Shown here: piece after piece, positions 46,594 to 55,496 of the stretch | Position numbering within the stretch: the stretch's first letter is position 1 | How the letters are laid out: every line of letters begins with the position of its first letter | NCBI GenBank assembly: GCA_017937095.1 | Contig: JAGBEG010000011.1 | Span: forward strand, 108,438 to 172,437 | Reading direction: 5' to 3' | DNA: 64,000 nucleotides | From: Roseburia sp. | GTDB taxonomy: Bacteria > Bacillota > Clostridia > Lachnospirales > Lachnospiraceae | Made by a program: the position numbers and the translations under genes | The notes under the pieces: generated by a model | The model's database searches: none | What the model saw: the letters and a program-made list of their open reading frames with translations, nothing else | Told to the model about the DNA's origin: nothing

Positions 46594-46947
46594 ATGAGTG
46601 TTTTATTTGTAGAATATCCGAAGTGCAGCACTTGCCAGAAAGCGAAAAAGTGGCTGGATGCGCAGGGCGTTGCTTATGAGGACCGCCACATCAAGGAGCA
46701 GAACCCGACCGCGGAGGAGCTTAAGGCGTGGCACGAGAAGAGCGGGCTTGACATCAAGAAATTTTTCAATACGAGCGGTATGCTCTATAAGGAAATGCAG
46801 CTTAAGGACAAGCTGCCGGGGATGACCTTAGAGGAGAAATACGCACTGCTCGCATCAGACGGGATGCTTGTAAAGCGTCCGCTGCTTGTGACGGATGAGA
46901 CGGTTCTGACCGGCTTTAAGGAAGCAGATTGGGAGAAAGCGCTATAG
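46594..46947 (+). CDS. ArsC/Spx-family thioredoxin-fold protein
   Basis: The 117-residue protein has the ArsC/Spx fold with a CxxC motif (YPKCSTCQKAKKWL) at residues 10-13. It also has DRHIKEQNPTAEEL and a conserved RPLLV strand (VKRPLLVTDETVLTGF). It is closer to YffB/MgsR-like redox proteins than to a proven arsenate reductase, since no ars genes are near. It may use glutathione-independent thiol chemistry. AAAGGAGAAACGAAG precedes the ATG. The acylphosphatase gene starts right after its stop. Confidence 0.88.
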   Translation: MSVLFVEYPKCSTCQKAKKWLDAQGVAYEDRHIKEQNPTAEELKAWHEKSGLDIKKFFNTSGMLYKEMQLKDKLPGMTLEEKYALLASDGMLVKRPLLVTDETVLTGFKEADWEKAL

Positions 46948-46948
46948 T

Positions 46949-47227
46949 ATGAAAGAGAGAGTGCGGGAACATATCACCTTTTCGGGACAGGTGCAGGGTG
47001 TAGGATTCCGGTATAGGATTTCGCATCTTGCCGAATGCTATGGAGTGACCGGATGGGTACGCAATGAGTACGACGGAACGGTATCGGCGGAATTGCAGGG
47101 AACGGCGCCGGAGATCGACGAAATCATCGGACGCCTTGGGAACGACCGTTATATCTATCTGGATGAGGTGCGCAGGACGCGGATAGATACCGTCTTTGAC
47201 GAGCGGAATTTCTCGGTGCGGTATTAA
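46949..47227 (+). CDS. acyP: Acylphosphatase
   Basis: The 92-residue enzyme hydrolyses acyl phosphates. It has the phosphate-binding loop GQVQGVGFRYR with the catalytic Arg (near 22) and GWVRNEYDGTVSAELQG with the catalytic Asn. Length and motifs are standard. It begins one base after the ArsC-like gene and is co-transcribed with it. Acetyl phosphate made by Pta could be one substrate, but that is inference. Confidence 0.95.
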   Translation: MKERVREHITFSGQVQGVGFRYRISHLAECYGVTGWVRNEYDGTVSAELQGTAPEIDEIIGRLGNDRYIYLDEVRRTRIDTVFDERNFSVRY

Positions 47228-47333
47228 TCGCAGTTGCAAAATAAGGTCGAAGAGGGTAATATTTTATATAGAAATGTGACAAACGAAATGTTTGGACATT
47301 GAAGTGCAGAATAGATTGTAGGAGGATAAGCGG

Positions 47334-48407
47334 ATGAAGAGAATCGGATTGCTGACAAGCGGCGGCGACTGTCAGGCACTTAACGCTGCGATGCGCGGTG
47401 TGGTAAAAGGACTGAGTGAAAATGTGGACGAGCTGGAGGTGTACGGCTTTTTAAATGGTTACAAGGGTTTGATTTACGGGGACTACCGGCTCTTGACTTC
47501 CTCGGACTTTTCGGGAATTTTGACGAAGGGCGGCACGATTTTAGGCTCTTCGAGGCAGCCGTTTAAGCAGATGCGCGTACCGGATGCGAACGGGCTGGAC
47601 AAGGTCGAGGCGATGAAGCAGACCTATCACAAGCTGAATCTGGACTGTCTGGTTATTTTAGGCGGCAACGGAACGCAGAAGACGGCAAATCTGCTCCGCG
47701 AGGAAGGACTCAACATCATTCATCTGCCCAAGACAATTGATAACGACATTTACGGCACGGATGTGACCTTTGGTTTCCAGAGTGCGATCAACATTGCGAC
47801 GGACTGTATTGACTGTATTCACACGACAGCGGCATCCCATAACCGCGTGTTCATCGTGGAGGTCATGGGACATAAGGTCGGCTGGCTGACCTTGTATGCA
47901 GGAATTGCAGGCGGTGCAGATATCATTCTTCTGCCGGAAATCCCGTATGACATCGATAAGGTGGTTGAGGCGATCAACAAGCGCACCAAGGCAGGAAAGG
48001 GCTTTACGATTCTTGCTGTGGCTGAGGGAGCGATTTCCAAGGAGGACGCAGCGCTGCCCAAGAAGGAGTATAAGGATAAGGTGGCGAAGCGCAAATATCC
48101 GTCGGTATCTTATGAGATTGCAGACCGCATTTTCGAGGAGACAGGCGTGGAAGTGCGCGTGACCGTGCCGGGTCATACACAGCGCGGCGGAAGTCCGTGT
48201 CCGTATGACCGCGTGCTCTGTACGAGACTCGGTTCTGCGGCAGCCAAGGCAATTATGGATGAGGACTACGGCAATATGATCGCCATGGTAAACGGCAAGA
48301 CCAAGCGCGTGCCGCTCGGTGAAGTTGCCGGAAAGCTTAAGACCGTAGACCCTGGCAGCCAGATGATCAAAGAGGCGAAGAGAATCGGAATCAGCTTTGG
48401 AGACTGA
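47334..48407 (+). CDS. 6-phosphofructokinase, atypical subgroup
   Basis: The 357-residue enzyme belongs to the phosphofructokinase A family, phosphorylating fructose 6-phosphate in glycolysis. The opening loop is TSGGDCQALNAAMRG, where the usual PG is QA. The donor loop is GGNGTQKTANLL: Gly at the position that is Gly in ATP enzymes and Asp in PPi enzymes, but Asn replaces the preceding Asp. PKTIDND has the Lys typical of PPi and mixed-type enzymes. So the phosphoryl donor is uncertain. GGAGGATAAGCGG precedes the ATG. Confidence 0.88.
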   Translation: MKRIGLLTSGGDCQALNAAMRGVVKGLSENVDELEVYGFLNGYKGLIYGDYRLLTSSDFSGILTKGGTILGSSRQPFKQMRVPDANGLDKVEAMKQTYHKLNLDCLVILGGNGTQKTANLLREEGLNIIHLPKTIDNDIYGTDVTFGFQSAINIATDCIDCIHTTAASHNRVFIVEVMGHKVGWLTLYAGIAGGADIILLPEIPYDIDKVVEAINKRTKAGKGFTILAVAEGAISKEDAALPKKEYKDKVAKRKYPSVSYEIADRIFEETGVEVRVTVPGHTQRGGSPCPYDRVLCTRLGSAAAKAIMDEDYGNMIAMVNGKTKRVPLGEVAGKLKTVDPGSQMIKEAKRIGISFGD

Positions 48408-48430
48408 AGAACGCCGTTTCGGCGTTCTTC
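48406..48430 (+). terminator. Hairpin overlapping the phosphofructokinase stop codon
   Basis: GAAGAACGCCG and CGGCGTTCTTC form a perfect 11-bp stem with a TTT loop. It is followed by CCAGTTTTG, so the T run is displaced by four bases. It separates this gene from dnaX. Confidence 0.7.
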
Positions 48431-48454
48431 CCAGTTTTGTAGAGAGGTGAGAGC

Positions 48455-50035
48455 ATGTCATATCAGGCGTTATATCGGAAGTTCCGTCCGCAGGAATTTG
48501 ACGATGTAAAGGGACAGGATCATATAGTAACAACACTGAAGAATCAGATAAAGGCGGACAGAATCGGACATGCTTATCTATTTTGCGGGACAAGAGGAAC
48601 AGGAAAGACGACGATTGCGAAGATTTTTGCGAAAGCCGTCAACTGTGAGCACCCCGTGGACGGGAGTCCGTGCGGGGAGTGCCCGACCTGCAAAGCGATT
48701 GCGGCGGGCACGTCCATGAATGTGATAGAAATTGACGCCGCGTCGAACAACGGCGTCGATAATATCCGTCAGATCAGGGAAGAGGTAGAGTACCGTCCGA
48801 CCGAGGGAAAATACAAAGTCTACATCATCGACGAGGTTCATATGCTTTCCATAGGAGCGTTCAATGCGCTGCTAAAGACGCTGGAGGAACCGCCGTCATA
48901 TGTCATATTTATTCTGGCGACGACGGAAGCCCATAAGATTCCGATTACGATTCTTTCGCGCTGTCAGCGCTATGATTTCCGCAGAATATCGATTGAGACG
49001 ATTACTGCGCGGCTTCGGGAACTGATGGAGGAAGAACAGATTACAGTTGAAGAGCGTGCGCTCCGCTATGTCGCGAAAGCGGGGGACGGCTCCATGCGTG
49101 ACGCGCTTAGTCTTCTGGATCAGTGCATCGCGTTTTATCTGGGACAGGAGCTTACCTATGACAAGGTGCTTGAGACGCTCGGAGCGGTGGACACCGAAGT
49201 GTTCAGCCGTCTGCTGCGCCAGATTCTGGACAAAAATATTACAGGGGCGATCGCGACGGTCGAAGAGCTTGTGGTAGAGGGCAGAGAGCTCGGACAGTTC
49301 GTCACGGATTTTACATGGTATTTGAGAAATCTCATGCTGGTACAAAGCTCGGATGACATGGAAGACGTGCTTGATATTTCTTCCGAGAACCTTGCGCTTT
49401 TAAAGGAAGAGGCAGAGATGGTGGACGCGGATGTCCTGATGCGCTATATCCGCATTTTCTCCGAACTCGGAAGCCAGATCAAATATGCCGCGCAGAAACG
49501 TATTCTGATAGAAATTGCAATAATTAAGTTATGTAAACCTGAGATGGAAAAAGATTATACTTCCCTGGTGGACCGTATCGACAGCCTGGAAAAGAAATTG
49601 GAAAAAGGCGTCGTAATGGCGGCGCCGGGGAGTGCCAGGCAGGGCATAACGGCGAATACAGCTCCCGGGGCGTCCGACGCTCCGAAAAAGGAGCTGCCCA
49701 AGGCAATCCCGGAGGATATTAAGCAGGTCATTGCGAACTGGGGCGGGATTCTTTCGCAGCTCACAGGTCTGACGAAAACGTATCTTAAGATGGCGACCAA
49801 ATCGCTTGGTCCCAACGATACGCTTCTTTTGGTGTTTGAAGACCCGAACGCGTACACTTATGTTGAGGAGAACCGTTCGGACTGTCAGGGCGCGTTAAAG
49901 GAAGCGGTCGCAGAGCGCATCGGAAAAGAGATTGAGGTACAGATTAAGTTAAATGACTCGGGCCACCCGAGCGATGAGATTTATCCTGATCTGGGACAGT
50001 TGATCCAGATCGATATCGAGGAGGAGGATTTCTAG
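48455..50035 (+). CDS. dnaX: DNA polymerase III subunit gamma/tau (DnaX)
   Basis: The 526-residue clamp-loader ATPase has an AAA+ module: Walker A FCGTRGTGKTT (about 45), a zinc-binding four-Cys insert (CEHPVDGSPCGECPTC), and Walker B YIIDEVHML. Sensor 1 (FILATTEAHKIP) and the arginine-finger SRC (ILSRCQRYDF) follow, then the oligomerisation domain and a tau-type tail. It loads the beta clamp. AGAGGTGAGAGC precedes the ATG. Unlike in Bacillus, it follows phosphofructokinase instead of the SRP RNA. No programmed frameshift heptamer was obvious. Confidence 0.97.
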   Translation: MSYQALYRKFRPQEFDDVKGQDHIVTTLKNQIKADRIGHAYLFCGTRGTGKTTIAKIFAKAVNCEHPVDGSPCGECPTCKAIAAGTSMNVIEIDAASNNGVDNIRQIREEVEYRPTEGKYKVYIIDEVHMLSIGAFNALLKTLEEPPSYVIFILATTEAHKIPITILSRCQRYDFRRISIETITARLRELMEEEQITVEERALRYVAKAGDGSMRDALSLLDQCIAFYLGQELTYDKVLETLGAVDTEVFSRLLRQILDKNITGAIATVEELVVEGRELGQFVTDFTWYLRNLMLVQSSDDMEDVLDISSENLALLKEEAEMVDADVLMRYIRIFSELGSQIKYAAQKRILIEIAIIKLCKPEMEKDYTSLVDRIDSLEKKLEKGVVMAAPGSARQGITANTAPGASDAPKKELPKAIPEDIKQVIANWGGILSQLTGLTKTYLKMATKSLGPNDTLLLVFEDPNAYTYVEENRSDCQGALKEAVAERIGKEIEVQIKLNDSGHPSDEIYPDLGQLIQIDIEEEDF

Positions 50036-50184
50036 AGCAGAGCGGGCGGAAAGAGCATATTCTCCTGCGGGTAGAAAGCGATATGTGGCGTCTGTCTGAT
50101 TCCGAATTTAAAAGTAGACGAATCGCGGAATTTATATTATGATGGAAAGCACAGATATGTGAGAGATCATAGGAGGAATAGAAC

Positions 50185-50535
50185 ATGGCAAAGAGAGGCG
50201 GATTCCCGGGCGGTATGCCGGGAAATATGAATAACCTTATGAAGCAGGCGCAGAAGATGCAGCGCCAGATGGAAGAGGCACAGAAGGAGCTTGAGGAGAA
50301 GGAAGTCACAGCAACAGCCGGCGGCGGCGCTGTGGAGGTCACGATTTCCGGCAAGCACGAGATTACGAAGGTAAAGCTTTCTCCCGAGGTCGTAGACCCG
50401 GATGATATTGAGATGTTAGAGGATCTGATTATGGCGGCGACAAACGAAGCGTACCGCCAGCTTGACGAGTTCTCGCAGAACTCCATGGCGAAGATCACCG
50501 GAGGTATGGGCGGACTTGGCGGAATGCCGTTCTAA
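50185..50535 (+). CDS. YbaB/EbfC family nucleoid-associated protein
   Basis: The 116-residue protein has the Gly/Met/Asn-rich start typical of Firmicutes members (GGFPGGMPGNMNNLMKQAQKMQ), here ending at residue 28. The conserved core VEVTISGKHEITKVKLSPEV and ALINQAY-like DLIMAATNEAYRQ follow. It binds DNA as a dimer. It follows dnaX by 149 bp, as in many bacteria. The usual next gene, recR, is 6.5 kb away here; a strong terminator follows instead. Confidence 0.95.
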   Translation: MAKRGGFPGGMPGNMNNLMKQAQKMQRQMEEAQKELEEKEVTATAGGGAVEVTISGKHEITKVKLSPEVVDPDDIEMLEDLIMAATNEAYRQLDEFSQNSMAKITGGMGGLGGMPF

Positions 50536-50559
50536 AGAAATTGAAAAAGCGAATGATAG

Positions 50560-50596
50560 AAAGCTCCGCGCAAAGCAATATTGCGCGGAGCTTTTT
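50560..50596 (+). terminator. Terminator after ybaB
   Basis: AAAGCTCCGCGCAA and TTGCGCGGAGCTTTTT form a 14-bp perfect stem with a 7-base loop and a T run. Confidence 0.92.
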
Positions 50597-50640
50597 GCAA
50601 AAACCAGTTCTTATGCCGACAATTCTATATCGAATGAATA

Positions 50641-51411
50641 TTACAGCTTCGCCTTAAACACTTCATCCGCCGGATAGCCTCCGGCACACTTCTGCATCCC
50701 GCGCTGGATGCTGTCGGCGGAATTGCCCCAGTCCTTATCTTTGTTCCGGTAATCATTTTTCTCTACGAACCATGCGACCTCTTTTTGCAGGCGGTCAAGG
50801 TTTTCCTGCATCATGGAAAACGCCTTTGGGTAAAATTCTTTCTTCTCCTCGTCCGTGAGCTTGTCCTCCGCGACCTCGATCAAATCTCCGAAATGCGGCA
50901 GACAGAAACCCTTGCTTTCCCCGAAGAGCGTCCGAAATTCCGCATTCTTCTTATACAGATCAAAAAACGTGTCCAGATAGCGCCCATAAATCTGCCGGAA
51001 ATGGTCGCAGACATAGCAGTCGGTGGTCTTTTTGGCAATCCACGCGCCAAGCGGCGTTTTCTTCTCGGCATTCTCGGTCGCGTCCGTGTGCTTCATGCGC
51101 TTTAGAAAGCTCGATTTGCCGGGCGTAAAGCTCTTCAATTCCTCGCCGAGCTCCTGATTCAGTTTTCGCAGATGCGTGCTTAGAATCAGCGCGTTTCCGA
51201 GGCGGTTCCCGTAGTCGTACATCATTTTAAAATGATGGCGGCAGAAGCCGGTCGCGTCTGTCTTCTCGCGGATATCGTCCTCCATATAGGCGGAGCCTAA
51301 GATAAAGGAGATGGCATGCTGCTCGGCTTCGCGCTCCAAAAAGCAGAACGGACACTCGTCCTTGGCGTTAAAAGCGTTCATCAGTGGGATGGTTGCGATA
51401 TTTTCTTTCAT
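50641..51411 (-). CDS. DUF6062 family protein
   Basis: The 256-residue soluble protein has repeated Cys/His signatures: ECPFCFLEREAEQHA, TGFCRHHFKMMYDYGNRLG, DCYVCDHF and GFCLPHFGDL. This pattern suggests zinc or an iron-sulfur site. I recognise it as DUF6062, common in Lachnospiraceae and of unknown function. It lies on the opposite strand between ybaB and an ABC transporter operon, within the stretch that separates ybaB from recR. Its ribosome-binding site is not obvious (CGGAGTACAACT). Confidence 0.85.
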   Translation of the reverse strand: MKENIATIPLMNAFNAKDECPFCFLEREAEQHAISFILGSAYMEDDIREKTDATGFCRHHFKMMYDYGNRLGNALILSTHLRKLNQELGEELKSFTPGKSSFLKRMKHTDATENAEKKTPLGAWIAKKTTDCYVCDHFRQIYGRYLDTFFDLYKKNAEFRTLFGESKGFCLPHFGDLIEVAEDKLTDEEKKEFYPKAFSMMQENLDRLQKEVAWFVEKNDYRNKDKDWGNSADSIQRGMQKCAGGYPADEVFKAKL

Positions 51412-51599
51412 AGTTGTACTCCGTTTGCAGGTGACTGCCCTGTGTGAATTATATTATAATGGAATAATTCAAGTATAACATGTGCGCGGCGGGAAGGCAA
51501 AGCACAGAACAGATGAATGAAAAATATTTCCAACATTTAAGGATTCTTTAATAATTCCCATAGTATACTCCACTTAAATTCAAGCGAAGGGAGAAGCCT

Positions 51600-53981
51600 A
51601 TGTTTTTTCGAATACTAAAAAAAGACTTACAGCGCAAGCGCGCCATGAACGTGATTCTGCTGCTGTTCATCATCATGGCGGCGATGTTTTTATCGAGCAG
51701 CGCAAGCAATCTGGTAACGGTGTTCGGAGCCGTGGAGCATTTCTTTGAACTGTCCAACGTGCCGGATTACATCATAATCAGCCTCGCGGAGGGCAGGGAC
51801 GATCCGGTTGCGGAATTTCTCGATGAAAACAAGTGGGTGACGGAGTACCAGACGGTGGATATGTTCAACCTGACCAGCGATCAGATTGAAATAAAAAGCC
51901 GCGCAGCTCTGGCGGATAAGCATGAATATGAGAAGACATCTACACTGGCAATTTGTCCGATTCCGGAAAAATTTTTAAAGGTCTTTGACGAGGAGCAGCA
52001 ACCGCTTGTGTTAAAAGACGGTGAAATTGCACTTGCACGTGTGGAGGCAGAGAGAAATCATCTTGCCGCAGGAGATGTGCTCTCCGTTCAGGTGGGAGAC
52101 GTCACACAGGAATTTACAGTAAAAACCATTGTAAAGGATGCTACATTCGGTACGACCATGATGGGATTTAAACGTCTTTACATCACAGAGCATGATTTTT
52201 TAAAATTTGCAGAGCAGAAGACCGCCGTTATTACCAGACTGCACAGCGTCAACTACAGCGATGCGGCTGCGTTCGGAAGCGCGTACAGGCAGATGCAGTT
52301 CCCTGTGATTTCCAATGTGGACAGGGAAATGCTAAGGATGACGTACGTCATGGACATGCTGATGACGGTTGTACTGATTGTGGTAAGCATCTGTCTGATT
52401 CTCGTTGCGTTTCTGGTGCTGCGGTTTATGATCGTATTTACATTGCAGGAGGACTATCGGGAAATCGGAGTCATGAAAGCGATTGGAATTTCCGATGGCG
52501 GCATCAAGGGCGTTTACCTTGTAAAATATCTGGTACTTTCCGTCGTGGGGGCATTGATTGGCTTCCTTTTATCCTTCCCGTTCGGTGATATGCTTCTTCG
52601 GCAGACAGTCGTAAATATCGTAACAGAGTATACAGAGCAGAATGTCGTCATCAACTTAGGCTGTGCAGCAGTTGTTGTCCTTGTGGTGGTACTCTTTTGT
52701 TATGGGAGCACGAACCGCCTGAAAAAAATCTCTGTGATGGAGGCGATACGAAACGGCTCAAACGGGGAACGCTACCACGCAAAGAGCAGAATCTCCCTGC
52801 ACGGCAGAAAGAAGATGAAACCATATGTCTACATGGCGTGCAATGACATTACCGGAAATTTAAGACGTTTTCTGCTGCTGCTTGTCATCTTTTTTATCGG
52901 AACACAGATGATTCTGCTTCCGCTTTCGGCTGTCAATACGTTAAAGAGCGAGGAGCTTATATGGTCATTTTCTCTGATGCCGTCGGATGCCTATCTGACA
53001 AGCGGAAATGAAGAGCTTTATGTGCTAAAAGGCGGAGATGTCAGGCTTCGGGACGACTTAGAGGAAATCAAGGAAGCGTTGGGAGCGCGCGGATATACCG
53101 CATCGGCGTGGGCAGAAGTCGGCTATACGATTCCGGTATATGCGAATGACCCGGACGAGCTGTATAACTATTATTCGATTTGCCGGATAGGAGATACACC
53201 GAAGGAAGATTACCAGATCATAGAGGGAAGGACGCCGCAGCTTGCAGACGAGGTGATGCTTACGGAGAAGACGGCAGAGGAGATGGGAGTTACGATTGGA
53301 GACTGCGTTTACTATAAGCTGCCGGAAGGCGATGAGGCGTTCGTGATTACCGGAATTTATCAGAGCATGATTAATATGGGAGACGGTCTGCGCCTTAGCA
53401 GCGAGGCGGATCTGGGTGAAAATACGATGTCGGGCATTTTTTCGACGCAAATTGAGGTGGAGGAACTGGAAGCAGAAGAGACCTGCGAAGTTTTGGAAGA
53501 GATTTATCCGGAGAGCAAGATTCGGGGCGCGAAGGATTTTATGAAGGATATGCTGGGAAATATCGCTGACCAGCTTAATGTTTTACAGTTCTTCATTGTT
53601 GTTTTGGTGCTTCTCATCAACAGCCTGATTACCGCCCTTATGATGAAGACATTTGCTGCGAAGGAGCGGGGCGAAATCGCGATGCTAAAGAGCATCGGCT
53701 TTGCAGACCGCACCATCCGGGGCTGGCAGACTGTGCGCATTCTGTTGATTCTGGCAGCGGCAATCGCAATCGGTGCAGCGGCGTCCAGACTTTTGATCCC
53801 GGTTGCGATTGCACCGATTTTTGCGATGATGGGCGGAACACACATGAAGCTTATCACAGAGCCGCTTCAGGCATATGTGCTGTACCCGGCGCTTCTGCTT
53901 TTTGCGACGGGAGTTGTGGCGTATCTTGGGACCGGAGAGGTGCGCAGGGTAGATTGTAAGGAAATCAACAACATGGAATAA
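51600..53981 (+). CDS. FtsX-like ABC transporter permease
   Basis: The 793-residue protein has an N-terminal TM helix and an extracellular MacB-like domain. A three-TM FtsX block follows (LMTVVLIVVSICLILVAFLV, then SVVGALIGFLLSF). The second half repeats the plan, with a TM near 430, another extracellular domain (YTIPVYANDPDELYNYY) and a final FtsX block. The inverted-gene neighbours (ATPase, response regulator, kinase) make this a peptide-sensing or efflux system of the BceAB/VEX kind. GAAGGGAGAAGCCT precedes the ATG. Confidence 0.92.
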   Translation: MFFRILKKDLQRKRAMNVILLLFIIMAAMFLSSSASNLVTVFGAVEHFFELSNVPDYIIISLAEGRDDPVAEFLDENKWVTEYQTVDMFNLTSDQIEIKSRAALADKHEYEKTSTLAICPIPEKFLKVFDEEQQPLVLKDGEIALARVEAERNHLAAGDVLSVQVGDVTQEFTVKTIVKDATFGTTMMGFKRLYITEHDFLKFAEQKTAVITRLHSVNYSDAAAFGSAYRQMQFPVISNVDREMLRMTYVMDMLMTVVLIVVSICLILVAFLVLRFMIVFTLQEDYREIGVMKAIGISDGGIKGVYLVKYLVLSVVGALIGFLLSFPFGDMLLRQTVVNIVTEYTEQNVVINLGCAAVVVLVVVLFCYGSTNRLKKISVMEAIRNGSNGERYHAKSRISLHGRKKMKPYVYMACNDITGNLRRFLLLLVIFFIGTQMILLPLSAVNTLKSEELIWSFSLMPSDAYLTSGNEELYVLKGGDVRLRDDLEEIKEALGARGYTASAWAEVGYTIPVYANDPDELYNYYSICRIGDTPKEDYQIIEGRTPQLADEVMLTEKTAEEMGVTIGDCVYYKLPEGDEAFVITGIYQSMINMGDGLRLSSEADLGENTMSGIFSTQIEVEELEAEETCEVLEEIYPESKIRGAKDFMKDMLGNIADQLNVLQFFIVVLVLLINSLITALMMKTFAAKERGEIAMLKSIGFADRTIRGWQTVRILLILAAAIAIGAAASRLLIPVAIAPIFAMMGGTHMKLITEPLQAYVLYPALLLFATGVVAYLGTGEVRRVDCKEINNME

Positions 53982-54042
53982 AAGATACAGAGCCGGGAAC
54001 ATAGAAACAGAAAATGAAATGACGCGGACGGGAGGAAATCAA

Positions 54043-54813
54043 ATGCGTACACTTACAGTAAAAGATCTGTGTAAGACTTATGTAGTAAATAAGAGACAGA
54101 ACAACGTGTTAAAAAATATCAATATGGAAATTCACGAAGGCGAGATGGTGGCAGTCATGGGACCGAGCGGTTCCGGCAAATCGACGCTCCTCTATACGGT
54201 GAGCGGCATGGACACGGCGACAGCGGGAAGCATTGATTTTTTCGGAAAAGATTTAAGCCGCTTAAAGGCAAAGGAAATGAGCGAGGTGCGTCTTAACGAG
54301 ATGGGGTTTGTATTTCAGCAGATGCACATGTTAAAAAATCTCACGATCTATGATAATATTATCCTGCCGGCATATCAGGCAGCAGGCGGGCGCGGGCGCA
54401 GTAACCGGGCGAAAATCAACGAGCAGGCGCGTGCGCTCATGCACAAATTACAGATCAGTGAGATTGCGGAAAACGGCACAAACGAAGTGTCCGGCGGACA
54501 GCTCCAGAGGGCGTGTATCTGCCGCAGTCTCATCAATCATCCGAAAATGCTTTTTGCCGATGAGCCGACGGGTGCGCTGAACCAGCAGAACTCGCGGGAG
54601 GTCATGCATGAGCTGAACCGCATCAATGCGGAAGGGACGACCATCCTGCTCGTCACGCATGACGTCAAGGTGGCAGCGAAAAGCGACCGGGTACTCTATA
54701 TCGAGGATGGCAGCATCAAGGGAGAATTTACGCTCGGCAAATTTGTAAGCGGAACAGACACAAAGGATAGAGAGCGAAAGCTTTCGAACTGGCTGATGGA
54801 AATGGGATGGTAA
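54043..54813 (+). CDS. ABC transporter ATP-binding protein (MacB/LolD type)
   Basis: The 256-residue ATPase has Walker A GPSGSGKST (about 43), Q-loop VFQQMHMLKNL, signature VSGGQLQRACICRSL (about 150), Walker B MLFADEPTGAL and H-loop LLVTHD. It powers the FtsX-like permease just upstream (62 bp). ATG 54043 follows GGGAGGAAATCAA; an in-frame ATG at 54019 is less well placed. The gene's stop lies next to the response regulator start. Confidence 0.95.
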   Translation: MRTLTVKDLCKTYVVNKRQNNVLKNINMEIHEGEMVAVMGPSGSGKSTLLYTVSGMDTATAGSIDFFGKDLSRLKAKEMSEVRLNEMGFVFQQMHMLKNLTIYDNIILPAYQAAGGRGRSNRAKINEQARALMHKLQISEIAENGTNEVSGGQLQRACICRSLINHPKMLFADEPTGALNQQNSREVMHELNRINAEGTTILLVTHDVKVAAKSDRVLYIEDGSIKGEFTLGKFVSGTDTKDRERKLSNWLMEMGW

Positions 54814-54815
54814 TT

Positions 54816-55496
54816 ATGGTGGATATTCTCTTTATAGAGGATAACGAAGAACTCAGGAATCTGATAAAAGCTTTTCTGGAACGGGGCGGCTATACGGTGG
54901 CTGCCGTCTCCTCAGGGGAGGAGGCGCTCGGCTGGCTGGGGCGGGAGCGGGCAAAGCTGATGCTGCTCGATATTATGCTGCCGGGCATGGATGGCTTCGC
55001 GCTCTGCGATAAGGTGCGGAAAGAAAATAATATTCCGATTATCATTTTAAGCGCCCGTTCCGAGAAAGAGGATAAGATGAACGGTTTTTCCCTTGGTGCG
55101 GACGATTATGTGGAGAAGCCGGTGGATATGGATCTGCTGCTCGCAAAGATCGGCGCACTCATGCGTCGCAATTATGAGCTGAAGCAGCAGAATACCATCC
55201 TTCACTCTGGCGGGCTTGTCATCGACAAGGATGCAAAGCAGGTGACGCTTGGCGGGAGAGAGCTTTCCCTGACAGTCAAAGAGTATGAGCTTCTGCTTCT
55301 GCTTGCAGAGAATCCGGGGAAGGTGCTCCGCAAGGAATACCTGTTCAATCAGATCTGGGGTGTGGACAGTTTTAGCGAGAACCAGACGCTCACTGTTCAT
55401 ATCAAGATGCTGCGGGATAAGATCGAGGAAGACCCAAAGCGGCCAAGGCGTATACAGACCGTATGGGGAGTGGGATATAAGTATGAAGAAATATGA
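54816..55496 (+). CDS. OmpR-family response regulator of the ABC transporter
   Basis: The protein of about 226 residues has a receiver domain (acidic pair FIEDNEEL, phospho-acceptor in LMLLDIMLPGMDG, ILSARSEKEDK, YVEKPVDM) and a winged-helix output domain (LTVKEYELLLLLAENPGKVL). It overlaps the kinase gene by 14 bp and starts 2 bases after the ATPase gene. It probably induces the transporter operon when its kinase signals. An upstream ATG at 54807 is possible. Confidence 0.93.
   Translation: MVDILFIEDNEELRNLIKAFLERGGYTVAAVSSGEEALGWLGRERAKLMLLDIMLPGMDGFALCDKVRKENNIPIIILSARSEKEDKMNGFSLGADDYVEKPVDMDLLLAKIGALMRRNYELKQQNTILHSGGLVIDKDAKQVTLGGRELSLTVKEYELLLLLAENPGKVLRKEYLFNQIWGVDSFSENQTLTVHIKMLRDKIEEDPKRPRRIQTVWGVGYKYEEI

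Noticed and set aside
46594-46947. ArsC-like protein considered as arsenate reductase
   Set aside because: No other ars genes, and the sequence looks closer to Spx/YffB-type redox proteins.
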